64,000 nucleotides of DNA from Bacteroidales bacterium (GTDB taxonomy: Bacteria; Bacteroidota; Bacteroidia; Bacteroidales; TTA-H9), in assembly GCA_028689615.1 (NCBI GenBank), contig JAQVCV010000010.1, positions 1 to 64,000 on the forward strand, given 5' to 3'. Position 1 is the stretch's first letter; the number at the start of each line of letters is the position of its first letter. The notes beneath the pieces were generated by a model. It saw nothing but the letters and a program-made list of their open reading frames with translations. It did not search any database and had not been told where the DNA came from. Position numbers and translations under genes: made by a program. Positions 9,017 through 17,497 of this stretch are shown piece by piece.

Positions 9017-9308
9017 ATGGATCAACTATTTTTTTTCATGATTTGAGTGTGCAATTTACCAATTCTGTTGAAAGTAGCCACATCTGTTGCTTTATTTCTG
9101 TCGGATTTTCGGAGTGTAGTTTTGATGCATAGGGGTATTAGCTTTCATCGTTTTCATAATGGAAAAAACTTTTGTAAATATTTTTCCCTGGATTGTAGCT
9201 GTTTGATTGCATGTTCGTTGCAAAACAAGCTGAGGCTGAAACCATCCCAATGTCATGAACAACTTGCAGAACCTCGTAATGCACGAAGCCGGTGTTTTAA
9301 ATGTTACT
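9017..9308. other. Intergenic region without a supported gene
   Basis: About 290 nt between the VOC gene start and the GH3 gene end. One plus-strand frame opens here and runs into the antisense of the GH3 gene, but it has no protein-like composition. No RNA gene or clear terminator was recognised. Confidence 0.4.
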
Positions 9309-10490
9309 CTATTCCAGATTACTACGGGTTTCGATTTTTCTTTGTAGAGCGGTCAGCCTGTTGTACGATTCTGCGATTCGAGCCGGAGGTATTGTTCCGT
9401 CTGTTACCATTTTTTCCACCAAATCAATAGCTTGCCTGGCTATTTGGGGGTTGTAAACGCTCACATTATTTGAAAAAATCAGCAGGTCAACACCGGCATC
9501 AATAGCTTTTAGCAAGGCGGTTTCAAGGCTCCAGTTTTGGGTGATGGCTCCCATCATCATGTCGTCAGAAACTATAACCCCGTTGAAATGGAGCGAGTCG
9601 CGGAGGATGCGAGTCAACACTTTTTTTGAAAGTGTGGCTGGAAAGACGCTGTCAAGGTGGGCGTTGTAAACATGTGCTGTCATGATGGCGTCGCACAATC
9701 CGTTGGCAATGAGTTGGCTGTATGGTTCGAGCTCGATTGGTTTCCATGTTTGGGTTACATCAGTAAACCCGGCATGTGAATCGGTGGTGGAACTTCCATG
9801 GCCCGGAAAATGTTTATAGGTGGTGAGGATTCCGGCATTTTTCTGATGAGTATAGAAAATGGAAGCACAATTCACAACTACATCCGGATTTGCTGAAAAG
9901 CTTCTTCCCAATTTACCAATGACAGGGCATTCGGGATTGGTATTTAGATCGACAACAGGTGCGAAATTGAAATTAATGCCTGTCGATTTCACCATCTCGG
10001 CGGTTCGGGAGGCATAGAAAGCGGTGGAGTCGGGGTTGTTGAGGGCTCCAAGGTATTGGGCCGTAACTGTGGGCGGGAATCCATATTGGGGCTTCAATCT
10101 CGATACTTTCCCGCCTTCCTGATCGATGCCGATCAGCAAAGGTTGTCTGGATGCTTCCCGAAGGTTGGTCACCAGTTGTTTAACCTGTTCAAAAGAGCTG
10201 ATATTGCGGGGCCGGGTTCCACTAATGGCATCGTATTCATACAGTATAATGCCTCCCACTCCCAAGTCGCTTACCAGCATTTTCATCTCTTCGTTAAGCT
10301 CAGGCCCGGTGCCTCGTACGCCAACCATCAGCATTCTGGCAATTTGAGTTCTCAGATCGGGTGGTTGTTCGGTAGGATCATCGGAACAGGCTTGCGAACC
10401 TGAAATGCAAATGGGTATAATAAACAGGGCAATGAATGCTTTTTTGATCTCTGGGAGCCTGATGTTGATTTTAGGGTATGAATGAGACAT
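9309..10490 (-). CDS. Glycoside hydrolase family 3, beta-N-acetylhexosaminidase (NagZ-like)
   Basis: A 393-residue exported GH3 enzyme that probably removes N-acetylglucosamine from muropeptides. The NagZ-type loop KHFPGHGSSTTDSH carries the catalytic His/Asp general acid-base pair, and the nucleophile Asp is in FNGVIVSDDMMMGAI. LLIGIDQEGGKVSRL is the substrate-binding strand. The N-terminus has a hydrophobic segment ending in SGSQACSDDP. This is an imperfect lipobox with Cys near residue 35, so it is probably a periplasm-facing lipoprotein rather than cytosolic like E. coli NagZ. It overlaps the upstream serine-protease gene by 20 nt, implying translational coupling. Confidence 0.88.
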   Translation of the reverse strand: MSHSYPKINIRLPEIKKAFIALFIIPICISGSQACSDDPTEQPPDLRTQIARMLMVGVRGTGPELNEEMKMLVSDLGVGGIILYEYDAISGTRPRNISSFEQVKQLVTNLREASRQPLLIGIDQEGGKVSRLKPQYGFPPTVTAQYLGALNNPDSTAFYASRTAEMVKSTGINFNFAPVVDLNTNPECPVIGKLGRSFSANPDVVVNCASIFYTHQKNAGILTTYKHFPGHGSSTTDSHAGFTDVTQTWKPIELEPYSQLIANGLCDAIMTAHVYNAHLDSVFPATLSKKVLTRILRDSLHFNGVIVSDDMMMGAITQNWSLETALLKAIDAGVDLLIFSNNVSVYNPQIARQAIDLVEKMVTDGTIPPARIAESYNRLTALQRKIETRSNLE

Positions 10491-11490
10491 TATATCCTTG
10501 ATTTATAAGTGATTCACGATGGAAAATGAGCAGCCTGGTTAATGCCAGCGTTGAGGTGACAAAGGTAAGACCATAAGCCAATTCAGCACGTTGTTGTACA
10601 AAAACTTTGTCGGTATAAGGGATCAATGGCGGATAGCGATCGATGCCCGGGGTTCCGGCAGGGGTCAAAACAAGTTGTGGCGACGAGGGCGCGGATCTTC
10701 CTATTCCAATGGCTTCAAATTGTTGGCTGCTTAGGTTATAGGCAACGGTTAGCCCGCCACTAAAACCGGGATTGAATACTGCATCGAGCATGAAACTTCC
10801 CGTTTGATCCACATCGGGATTGTTGACAAGAGCTTCTGTAAGCATCTTATAACCAATTGGAAAGCCAAATACCCAGGCGCGGTTTCCCATCTCCAGTGCC
10901 GGGCTGCGATTGAGCGGGATGTTGAGAGCCGGAGGGGGTGTGATTCCTGGGGTAAGTTTGCCTCCCAACAAAGCTATATCGGCGCGTCGATCAGTCGCCA
11001 GAATTATAAGGCCTCCGGCCACTGGCAATTCTTTCACATAATTGATCTGGCTTTTTTTTATTGATACCGTGTAAATGAGTGCTTCGCCGGTGATGTCGGG
11101 TTCGTGGTAGGTGAAAACGGTGTCGGGGAAATCAACCACATGAGCGCAAGTAACAGCCAGAACGCGGTCGGGGGAATAACTCAGGATGGTAACGGTGCCG
11201 ATGACGCTCTCGGGCGTTCTGAAGGTGCTAACTGCTTGAGCTGAAAGGGCTGTGAAATCGCTGCTCTCGTTAATCCCGGCGTTTCGCGGGAATACCAATG
11301 TGGTGTATTCGGCGTAGCAACTAAGTTTTTTTACCGACTGGGCAATGGTGTGAAGTCTGGTCATCGCCGTTTCGTCAGGCAGAGCCATCGCGTACCCTCT
11401 TTGAAGGGTGGGCTTTTCCGGTCGGTCCTTCATGATGGTGCATCCAACGGCTGCCAGAGCCAATACAATCCCAATTGCCATCCATCTCAT
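10471..11490 (-). CDS. Trypsin-like serine protease lipoprotein
   Basis: About 339 residues. The preferred start is the ATG at 11490, giving a short signal peptide with lipobox Cys in LALAAVGCTIMKD. An ATG at 11559 would add 23 polar residues before it. A chymotrypsin-fold triad is visible: His in AVTCAHVVDFPD, Asp in RRADIALLGG, and Ser in NPGFSGGLTVAY. It could also be an inactive or regulatory relative, but all three residues are present. It sits between the helicase-nuclease and GH3 genes on the same strand, with small spacing or overlap. A cell-envelope role is likely. The substrate is unknown. Confidence 0.75.
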   Translation of the reverse strand: MRWMAIGIVLALAAVGCTIMKDRPEKPTLQRGYAMALPDETAMTRLHTIAQSVKKLSCYAEYTTLVFPRNAGINESSDFTALSAQAVSTFRTPESVIGTVTILSYSPDRVLAVTCAHVVDFPDTVFTYHEPDITGEALIYTVSIKKSQINYVKELPVAGGLIILATDRRADIALLGGKLTPGITPPPALNIPLNRSPALEMGNRAWVFGFPIGYKMLTEALVNNPDVDQTGSFMLDAVFNPGFSGGLTVAYNLSSQQFEAIGIGRSAPSSPQLVLTPAGTPGIDRYPPLIPYTDKVFVQQRAELAYGLTFVTSTLALTRLLIFHRESLINQGYNVSFIP

Positions 11491-11567
11491 AGGATGGTTG
11501 AATTCGTGAGATTGGTGTTTCTTCGTGGATTGGTGCCCTGTGTCGGCTTTTTTTCTCATAATTTCGG

Positions 11568-14500
11568 TTAATTTTCGATGGACATGGCAATGGGTGGAGT
11601 ATCCAAATAAACAAGTACCCCTTTTACATTGGGTAAACCCATTTCTTTCATCACTGTCATGTAGTTGCGTATCTGCTCCTGGTGTGAATCGTGTGGTTTG
11701 CCTGTTTTAAAATCGGCCACCAGTGTCTCTTTTGCTCCAATCCATACCCGATCGGGGCGTATCACTTTACCGTTGGGAAGCAACAATGGGGTTTCTGATT
11801 TGGTGATGCCTTCACCCGAGAATATTTTTTTACAGCTGTCTAGTTGCACAACCTGTTCTATTTGCCTGGTTAAAGAAATGGCTTCAGAATCTGATATTTG
11901 TTCCAATTGTTTTGCTCGTTCAATGGTTTGCAAAATGTCGTGGGAAGTTTGTATTTCCGACATCATTTTATGAACCCTTATGCCAAAGTTGATGGCTTTA
12001 GTTGTTTGAGCAGAAATGGGTTTGGTAGCTCCCATGTCCACGGTGGCTATGGTTTCTCTCCAGTCGTGACTTAGCTGAAGTGACCGTTCTGCCTGTGGTT
12101 CGCGAGTTGGGGTATTTTGAAGTGAGGGTAAATCCTGAAAAGGAAGCCCGATGATGAATGGATTTTCGGAGGCTCTTGATGGCCATCCTGCCTGTAGGGC
12201 TGATTTGATGATTGCGGCTGGTCCAGGGTTTTCCTTATTGTCTGGGGGTTCGTCTGCCAAAATCGTCAGCCTTTTGATGGCTCGTGTAAAAGCAACATAA
12301 AGGAGGTTGAGGGCGTCGAGGCGGCTTTTGTCTGTTTCGAGGGTGTAGTTAGCGGAAAAGGCAGTATTGGCGGCCTTGCGCGTCATTTTGACCCGGGCTG
12401 AAGGAAGGAGCTGGTCGCCGACCTCGATGTTGTAAATCCAGTCGTAGAGCCGCCCCGGCTTGATGGTATTGCCAATAAAAGGGAGAATAACCGCCCCGAA
12501 GGCAAGTCCTTTCGATTTGTGAATGGTTAGTACCTGAACAGCCTGGGTCCCATCGGGCAATTCTACCGATCGACGATGGCGTTGATCGTCCCACCACTCC
12601 AGAAACCCTGGTAATCCACGAAAATCTTTTTGTGAAAACTCCTGAACAGCGTCTAAAAAGAACTGAATATAAGGATCGTACACAGTGCTGAATCCTAAAA
12701 ACCGGATGATTGATTCGGCCAAATCGTAGATTGGGATGGTGAGCAGTTTTGCTTCATTCGACTTCAATTGGTTGATCAGAGAAGCAGCTTCGTCAGGTGT
12801 TGCTTGTTTCTCGTTTTGAATTAATTGGCTGAGCGACTCGCTATAAACCAGATTTTGTGGTTGCTGCAGCATTCTGAGTGCATTCACAAGGGTTGCAACT
12901 TTGGGAGAGGTGGCCAGCAGCAGCGATTCTGATGAAACAACAGGGATGTTGAGTTGCAGCAGATGCTGGGCAACCTGGGCGCAATCGTCGTTGCCACGGC
13001 ACAATACAGCCATTTCGGAATACGACAAGCCTTCAGCGTTGTACTGTCTGATTGCGTCGGTAATGTATTGAAGATGCACCTCTTTTCTGTTTGTATGACC
13101 TTCTTTTTTTACAAACCGCAATTCTACTCTGCCGGGGCCTTTTCCTTTAGCTGCTTTTTGGTCGAGGTTGTCGTAAACTGGTTTAAAAGTTCCTGGCAAT
13201 GTGTTGGATGCATGTCTGAAAAAGGTGTTGTTGAATTCTACTATCTCTTTTGATGATCGGAAGTTGGTGTTCAGGTCGTGGGGTTGAAAATGGAATTTCA
13301 GAGTTTGTTCAGCGTCGTCAAACCAAGGTGTGTCGGGTTTTTCAAATATCGACGGGAGTTGCTGGAATTGTTCGGTTTCTCCGTTCCTCCATCGGTAAAT
13401 AGATTGCTTGCTGTCGCCCACCACCAGCACTGTGGCAGAGCCGGGCAGGGCCGACGATGCAAGTGCATTGTGAGCAAGAGGCAGAAGGTTTCTCCATTGA
13501 ATGACAGAAGTGTCCTGGAATTCATCTACCAGGAAGTGCTTGTATCTCTCTCCCAGCCGAGCGTAAATGAAGGGGACAGGTTCGTTGAGCACAATCGAGG
13601 CAATTTTCCGGTTGAATTCGCTTAAATGTACCTGGTTGTTATCGCGGGCCACCTTTAACAGCAATTGGTCGAGCAACGATAGTGTGGCAGTGGGGAAGAA
13701 GTTTTCTGCAATGGCATTCAGAGTGTGGTATTGGAGCCGGTATTCATCGCTAAAAGATACAATTTGTTGCAATTCAGAAAGTATTCTTTGAGAGTGATTG
13801 TTCAGAACCTGCTTAATGGCAGGGCTGCATTTGGCTGCTTCGAGTTTACCTCCTCCTAAAACCTCGTTCACATAACTGTTGGCTTCAAGCTTGGAAAAGT
13901 CGTTTTTCACAATCCGGGCGATGTAGGCATAATAGCTTGCGTTTGAGCGACTTGTGTCGGTCTGTTCAATTCCGGATGATTTCATGAATTCAAGCAATGC
14001 AGTAGCTTTCGATCTGATTTCGTTTTCAAAGGCTGCTGCTGCGGCTCTGATAGCAGCATGAATCAGGAGAAAACGGGCAGGGCTAAGATTCCGCAGTGGT
14101 TCAGCTCCTTCGCGTTCTTTCTCATCGAAAAGTGAATTGGCAATATCCGCAAGCCCTTTTCTGATGTCCCATCCTTTTTCGTCGTCAACCAGAGTCTTTA
14201 CAAATCCTGATAACAAATCGGTTATCTGTTGATCGGTTCCCACTTTTTGAAGCAGTTCGCTAACAGCTCTGTCAATCATTGTATCGTTTTCGATTTCAAC
14301 CTCGAAACCAACAGGCAGTTGCAAATCAAAAGCGAAAGCCCTGACAACCCGATGCATGAAACTGTCGATGGTGTTTACGGCAAACTCGCTGTAATTGTGG
14401 ATGATAAGTTGTAAAACCCGTGCCGATCGCTCTTGTATTTCGTTTGCTGTTAGTCGTAAATCGTTGTCGTTTACTAAAATGCTAAGCAACGACGAGCTTT

Positions 14501-14696
14501 TTTGATCGCCGCGGGCAAGTTCTGCCAGTGTTTCCACGATGCGGCTTTTCATCTCGGTAGTGGCTTTGTTGGTGAAAGTAAGAGCCAGTACGTTTCTGAA
14601 CGCTAATGGATTTGCCAGAACTATTTTCAGGTATTCCTTCACAAGGGTGAAGGTTTTTCCCGATCCGGCCGATGATTTATAAACCAGGAAAGGCAT
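11568..14696 (-). CDS. UvrD/RecB-like helicase-nuclease (AddA-like)
   Basis: A 1042-residue superfamily 1 helicase for double-strand break processing. Walker A is at the extreme N-terminus (SSAGSGKTFTLVKEY), and motif Ia (LALTFTNKATTEMKSRI) follows. Walker B is FLVDEFQDTSVIQW, motif III VVGDSKQSIYRWR, motif V QVLTIHKSKGLAFG and motif VI LLYVAFTRAIKRL. The C-terminal 120 residues form a PD-(D/E)xK nuclease (RPDRVWIGAKETLVADFKTG), as in AddA and RecB. The partner AddB gene is not next to it: the upstream neighbour is on the opposite strand. It may be encoded elsewhere. The gene heads a minus-strand group with the protease and GH3 genes. Confidence 0.88.
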   Translation of the reverse strand: MPFLVYKSSAGSGKTFTLVKEYLKIVLANPLAFRNVLALTFTNKATTEMKSRIVETLAELARGDQKSSSLLSILVNDNDLRLTANEIQERSARVLQLIIHNYSEFAVNTIDSFMHRVVRAFAFDLQLPVGFEVEIENDTMIDRAVSELLQKVGTDQQITDLLSGFVKTLVDDEKGWDIRKGLADIANSLFDEKEREGAEPLRNLSPARFLLIHAAIRAAAAAFENEIRSKATALLEFMKSSGIEQTDTSRSNASYYAYIARIVKNDFSKLEANSYVNEVLGGGKLEAAKCSPAIKQVLNNHSQRILSELQQIVSFSDEYRLQYHTLNAIAENFFPTATLSLLDQLLLKVARDNNQVHLSEFNRKIASIVLNEPVPFIYARLGERYKHFLVDEFQDTSVIQWRNLLPLAHNALASSALPGSATVLVVGDSKQSIYRWRNGETEQFQQLPSIFEKPDTPWFDDAEQTLKFHFQPHDLNTNFRSSKEIVEFNNTFFRHASNTLPGTFKPVYDNLDQKAAKGKGPGRVELRFVKKEGHTNRKEVHLQYITDAIRQYNAEGLSYSEMAVLCRGNDDCAQVAQHLLQLNIPVVSSESLLLATSPKVATLVNALRMLQQPQNLVYSESLSQLIQNEKQATPDEAASLINQLKSNEAKLLTIPIYDLAESIIRFLGFSTVYDPYIQFFLDAVQEFSQKDFRGLPGFLEWWDDQRHRRSVELPDGTQAVQVLTIHKSKGLAFGAVILPFIGNTIKPGRLYDWIYNIEVGDQLLPSARVKMTRKAANTAFSANYTLETDKSRLDALNLLYVAFTRAIKRLTILADEPPDNKENPGPAAIIKSALQAGWPSRASENPFIIGLPFQDLPSLQNTPTREPQAERSLQLSHDWRETIATVDMGATKPISAQTTKAINFGIRVHKMMSEIQTSHDILQTIERAKQLEQISDSEAISLTRQIEQVVQLDSCKKIFSGEGITKSETPLLLPNGKVIRPDRVWIGAKETLVADFKTGKPHDSHQEQIRNYMTVMKEMGLPNVKGVLVYLDTPPIAMSIEN

Positions 14697-14743
14697 TCTG
14701 ATTAATTTGTGACTAAAATAAGGATAATTCCAACATCCGCTTT

Positions 14744-14751
14744 TATCTTTG
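14744..14751 (+). promoter_or_regulatory. -7 box (TATCTTTG) upstream of the M50 peptidase gene
   Basis: TATCTTTG matches the Bacteroidota -7 consensus and lies 26 nt before the ATG at 14778. It supports that start over the upstream in-frame GTG at 14709. Confidence 0.5.
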
Positions 14752-14777
14752 TGAACTCAAATAATATTCCGTACTGC

Positions 14778-15455
14778 ATGACAGAAGTTCAACTGGTGTA
14801 TTCTTTTTTATTGGGTGCCTTGATTCTGATGAAGATACCGTATTTGGGCAAAGCCCTCAGGGTTGTCAATACAATGGTGCACGAAACAGGCCACGCTTTG
14901 GTGGTGGTTGCCACCAGCGGTAAGGTGGTGAAAGTGGAATTGTTTGCCGATTTAAGCGGAACTACTCATGCTCAGAGCAGCAGCAAACTGGCTCTGGTTG
15001 CTACCAGTGTTGCCGGCTATGTTTTTGCCTCTTTTATGGCCTGGTTATCAGTTTTTATGGTTTTCAACGGGTTTTATAAATGGGTGATGGTGATCATGTT
15101 GACTTTTGCTGTCGTTAATCTGGTGTTTTATGTCCGAAATGGTTACGGGATGCTGTGGCTCGCTGTTTTCATCGTCGGCTGTGGTTTGGTGTTATCAAAA
15201 GGAGGGCTGCTGGCTGAAAAAATCCTGGCGACAGTCATCATGTCGTTGTTGCTGGTCGATTCTGTTCTTTCCACCATTGAGTTGTTGCTGATCTCTTTCA
15301 GGGAACCAAAGAAGGCTGGCGATGCGGCTCTGTTACAAAAGACCACCGGAGTTCCGGCTCAACTTTTTGCCTTGCTTTTTGTTGGTTTGGCTGTGTTGGC
15401 AGCTTATAATGCTGTTTCTGCATTTTTTCCACCTCTATCACTTTTGTTCAAATGA
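14778..15455 (+). CDS. M50-family (site-2-protease-like) membrane metallopeptidase
   Basis: A 225-residue multi-pass protein with the zinc motif HETGHAL near residue 36, within MVHETGHALVVVATSGKVVK, followed by about five hydrophobic helices. A later intramembrane Asp in LLLVDSVLSTIE could be the third ligand. This pattern fits the M50B-like family of small bacterial peptidases. The start is the ATG at 14778, supported by the upstream -7 box. Its last four bases overlap the start of the next small Cys-rich gene, so the two are probably translated together. The substrate is unknown. Confidence 0.8.
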   Translation: MTEVQLVYSFLLGALILMKIPYLGKALRVVNTMVHETGHALVVVATSGKVVKVELFADLSGTTHAQSSSKLALVATSVAGYVFASFMAWLSVFMVFNGFYKWVMVIMLTFAVVNLVFYVRNGYGMLWLAVFIVGCGLVLSKGGLLAEKILATVIMSLLLVDSVLSTIELLLISFREPKKAGDAALLQKTTGVPAQLFALLFVGLAVLAAYNAVSAFFPPLSLLFK

Positions 15456-15673
15456 TTCAGCAGGCAATAGTTGTATTGATAGTAGCAGGCGCTCTTTACT
15501 GGGTTGGTCTGGGGATTTACCGCCGTTTTCGGCCTGGTGAGAGCAATCCTTGCCACGGATGTGGGTCAACGTCGTGTGGTTCATGTGCTGTTGCTGAATT
15601 GAAGAAAGAGATGGAACAGAAAAAGAGCGAAAATAAACAACAAGGATTGTGGCAAATTGATAAAAATGTTTAA
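15452..15673 (+). CDS. FeoB-associated-type Cys-rich small membrane protein
   Basis: A 73-residue protein with one N-terminal transmembrane helix (about residues 4-22), a basic stretch (YRRFRPG), and then a cysteine cluster PCHGCGSTSCGSC around residues 33-45. It ends in a charged helical tail. This layout matches the FeoB-associated Cys-rich membrane protein family, usually linked to ferrous iron transport or metal handling. No feoA or feoB is nearby. Overlap with the M50 peptidase gene suggests a joint role in the membrane, which is inference. Confidence 0.7.
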   Translation: MIQQAIVVLIVAGALYWVGLGIYRRFRPGESNPCHGCGSTSCGSCAVAELKKEMEQKKSENKQQGLWQIDKNV

Positions 15674-15799
15674 TTTTGGGATGATTTGCCGATCGAAATA
15701 ATTGTTGTCTTGTTGTCAAAGAGCAGAAAAAGAACTTCTTGATAATACTTACTTTTTGATGGTGTGATATTTGATGTCAAAATTTAAAAATTGAGTGAA

Positions 15800-16141
15800 A
15801 TGATTGACAGGGAAACTTTCAACATGACCTATGAGAACTTCGATAAAGAAGTTGTGGTTGAGATTATTGATATTTTTATTTCGGAGTATGCCGACAGGAT
15901 GGGTGCCATCAGAAAGGCGCTTGATGAAGTCAATTTTGATGGACTTAACAAACACAGCCACAGTTTAAAAGGTGTTGTGGCTAATTTCTACGACGATCAA
16001 ACGCATCAATTGGCCCGTCAGATGGAAATGATGGGCAAAGAGCAAAAGACAGAGGGAGCCGAGGAGTTGTTTGGTCATCTCAAGTCGTCAACATTTGCTT
16101 TGGTTGAAGAATTGAAAGAGATTCGTAGCCTATATTTATAA
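15800..16141 (+). CDS. Histidine phosphotransfer (Hpt) domain protein
   Basis: A 113-residue helical protein whose only domain is Hpt. The phosphorylatable His lies in KHSHSLKGVVANF near residue 52, with the Lys-Gly typical of the family. Such proteins relay phosphate between hybrid sensor kinases and response regulators. The start is the ATG at 15800 (MIDRETFNMTYENF). An in-frame TTG three codons upstream is less likely. No kinase or receiver gene is adjacent, so its partners are elsewhere. Confidence 0.85.
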   Translation: MIDRETFNMTYENFDKEVVVEIIDIFISEYADRMGAIRKALDEVNFDGLNKHSHSLKGVVANFYDDQTHQLARQMEMMGKEQKTEGAEELFGHLKSSTFALVEELKEIRSLYL

Positions 16142-16181
16142 GATAGTTTCATGGCTGTTTACAGCCAATTGATATGCAAAA

Positions 16182-16216
16182 GGCGAAGCCGATTCTTAGT
16201 CGGCTTCGCCCTTTTT
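16182..16216. terminator. Terminator between the Hpt and TPR lipoprotein genes
   Basis: An 11-bp GC-rich stem (GGCGAAGCCGA with TCGGCTTCGCC), a 7-nt loop and a CTTTTT tail. On the opposite strand the stem is followed by TTTTGC, so it may work in both directions for these convergent genes. Confidence 0.85.
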
Positions 16217-16236
16217 GTAAAACAAAATCAGATTGA

Positions 16237-17256
16237 TTAATTGAGCCGTCTGATGGCTTCGTTGGCTTTCTGATGATCGGGGGCAATGCGAAGTACTGCC
16301 TGATAATCAGCAACCGCTTTTTCTTTATCACCGCTCAGCTCGTAAGCATAACCTCTGTTATACATGGCGTTAGTATATTCTGGCGATATCTCGAGCGTTT
16401 GACTGAACAGGCTGATGGCTTTCTCGTAGTCTTCTTCAACAATCATTGCAATGTAGCCCTTGTTGTAAAGTGCATCGCGGAAACGGGGATTGAGTTTTAA
16501 AACTGTGTCGTAAGCAGCAATTGCTTTCTGGTAAACACCGTTTTCCTGATAGAAAAAGCCTGTCAGATACCAGGCTGCCTGGCTTTCGGGCTTTATTCTG
16601 ATGGCATTTTTCAGGTAACCTTCTGCCAGATCGTTTTGCTTTCCGTCGTACAAGAGCCCCAGCCTAAGCCAGGCATCAAAATGTTGCGGGTTTTGAGTTG
16701 TGGTTTTCATAAGGTTTTTGATGGCGGCCAGCGTGTCGCCTTTTTCCAGAAAAGTGACACCAGCAACGAAATAGGCTTCTGGGTTGACTGGCATTTGCCT
16801 GATGGCTTCATCGGCCAGTTTGATGGCTTCGTCGTAATTCTTGAAAACGAGATAGAAGCGGGCATGAGCCACTTTAGCTTCGTTGTCGTCAGGATTGATG
16901 GCTCTGGCTTTCAACAAGGCTTTCTCGGCTTCCGGAAATTTTCCCTTAAGCTGGTACACTTCTGCCAGCGCAATGTATATACGGGGCTGAAGTGAATCAA
17001 GAGTCAATGCCCGTCTGACATCCGATAATGCAGAGTCAGCCATGTTTTGTTCTGAATACCAACGGGCTCTGTCGATGTAGCCTTGAGGATTGTCGGGATG
17101 GGTTTCAATGGCCGTGTTGAGGGCTTGCAGAACCAACGGGATGGAATCGGCGTTGTTTGACGATTCAGTCGTAGTGGTTTGTTGGCACCGTGTGAACAGT
17201 ACACCGAAAAGGATGGCAGCCACAAGCGCGGGAAGTAGCAATCGGATTGGTTTCAT
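16237..17256 (-). CDS. TPR-repeat lipoprotein
   Basis: A 339-residue protein. The hydrophobic N-terminus is followed by Cys 24 (GVLFTRCQQTTTTESS), a probable lipoprotein signal. The rest is a series of about eight tetratricopeptide repeats with the usual small/aromatic pattern (ARWYSEQNMADSALSDVRRA, GRLY-type ends, AMYNRGYAYELSGDKEKAVA). TPR proteins act as scaffolds. Neighbours do not reveal the partner. A -7 box (TAACTTTG) lies on the minus strand at 17278-17285. Confidence 0.82.
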   Translation of the reverse strand: MKPIRLLLPALVAAILFGVLFTRCQQTTTTESSNNADSIPLVLQALNTAIETHPDNPQGYIDRARWYSEQNMADSALSDVRRALTLDSLQPRIYIALAEVYQLKGKFPEAEKALLKARAINPDDNEAKVAHARFYLVFKNYDEAIKLADEAIRQMPVNPEAYFVAGVTFLEKGDTLAAIKNLMKTTTQNPQHFDAWLRLGLLYDGKQNDLAEGYLKNAIRIKPESQAAWYLTGFFYQENGVYQKAIAAYDTVLKLNPRFRDALYNKGYIAMIVEEDYEKAISLFSQTLEISPEYTNAMYNRGYAYELSGDKEKAVADYQAVLRIAPDHQKANEAIRRLN

Positions 17257-17467
17257 GAGTCAGTATTATTTCGGCTACAAAGTTAGATACTTATAGCCAA
17301 GACGCAAAACCATGCTCTTATGTATTACGGTTGTTAATAGCAGCGCGAAATGAATTGAATGGATGGTGGTTCAGTAGGGTTTAGCCCCTTTTCTCACGAG
17401 CCTGATCAATACTTCGTTTTGCGGCTCTCACCTATGGGGCAGGGGAAGAGCCTTCGTCTTAATTTAC

Positions 17468-17475
17468 TACCTTTG
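17468..17475 (+). promoter_or_regulatory. -7 box (TACCTTTG) of parE
   Basis: TACCTTTG is an exact match to the Bacteroidota -7 consensus, 22 nt upstream of the parE ATG. A clear -33 element was not seen. Confidence 0.5.
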
Positions 17476-17497
17476 CCCTAATCTTTGGAACTCCATT

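Noticed and set aside
9047-9430. 127-codon frame overlapping the GH3 gene on the opposite strand
   Set aside because: It is mostly antisense to a clear GH3 gene and its composition is unlike a protein.
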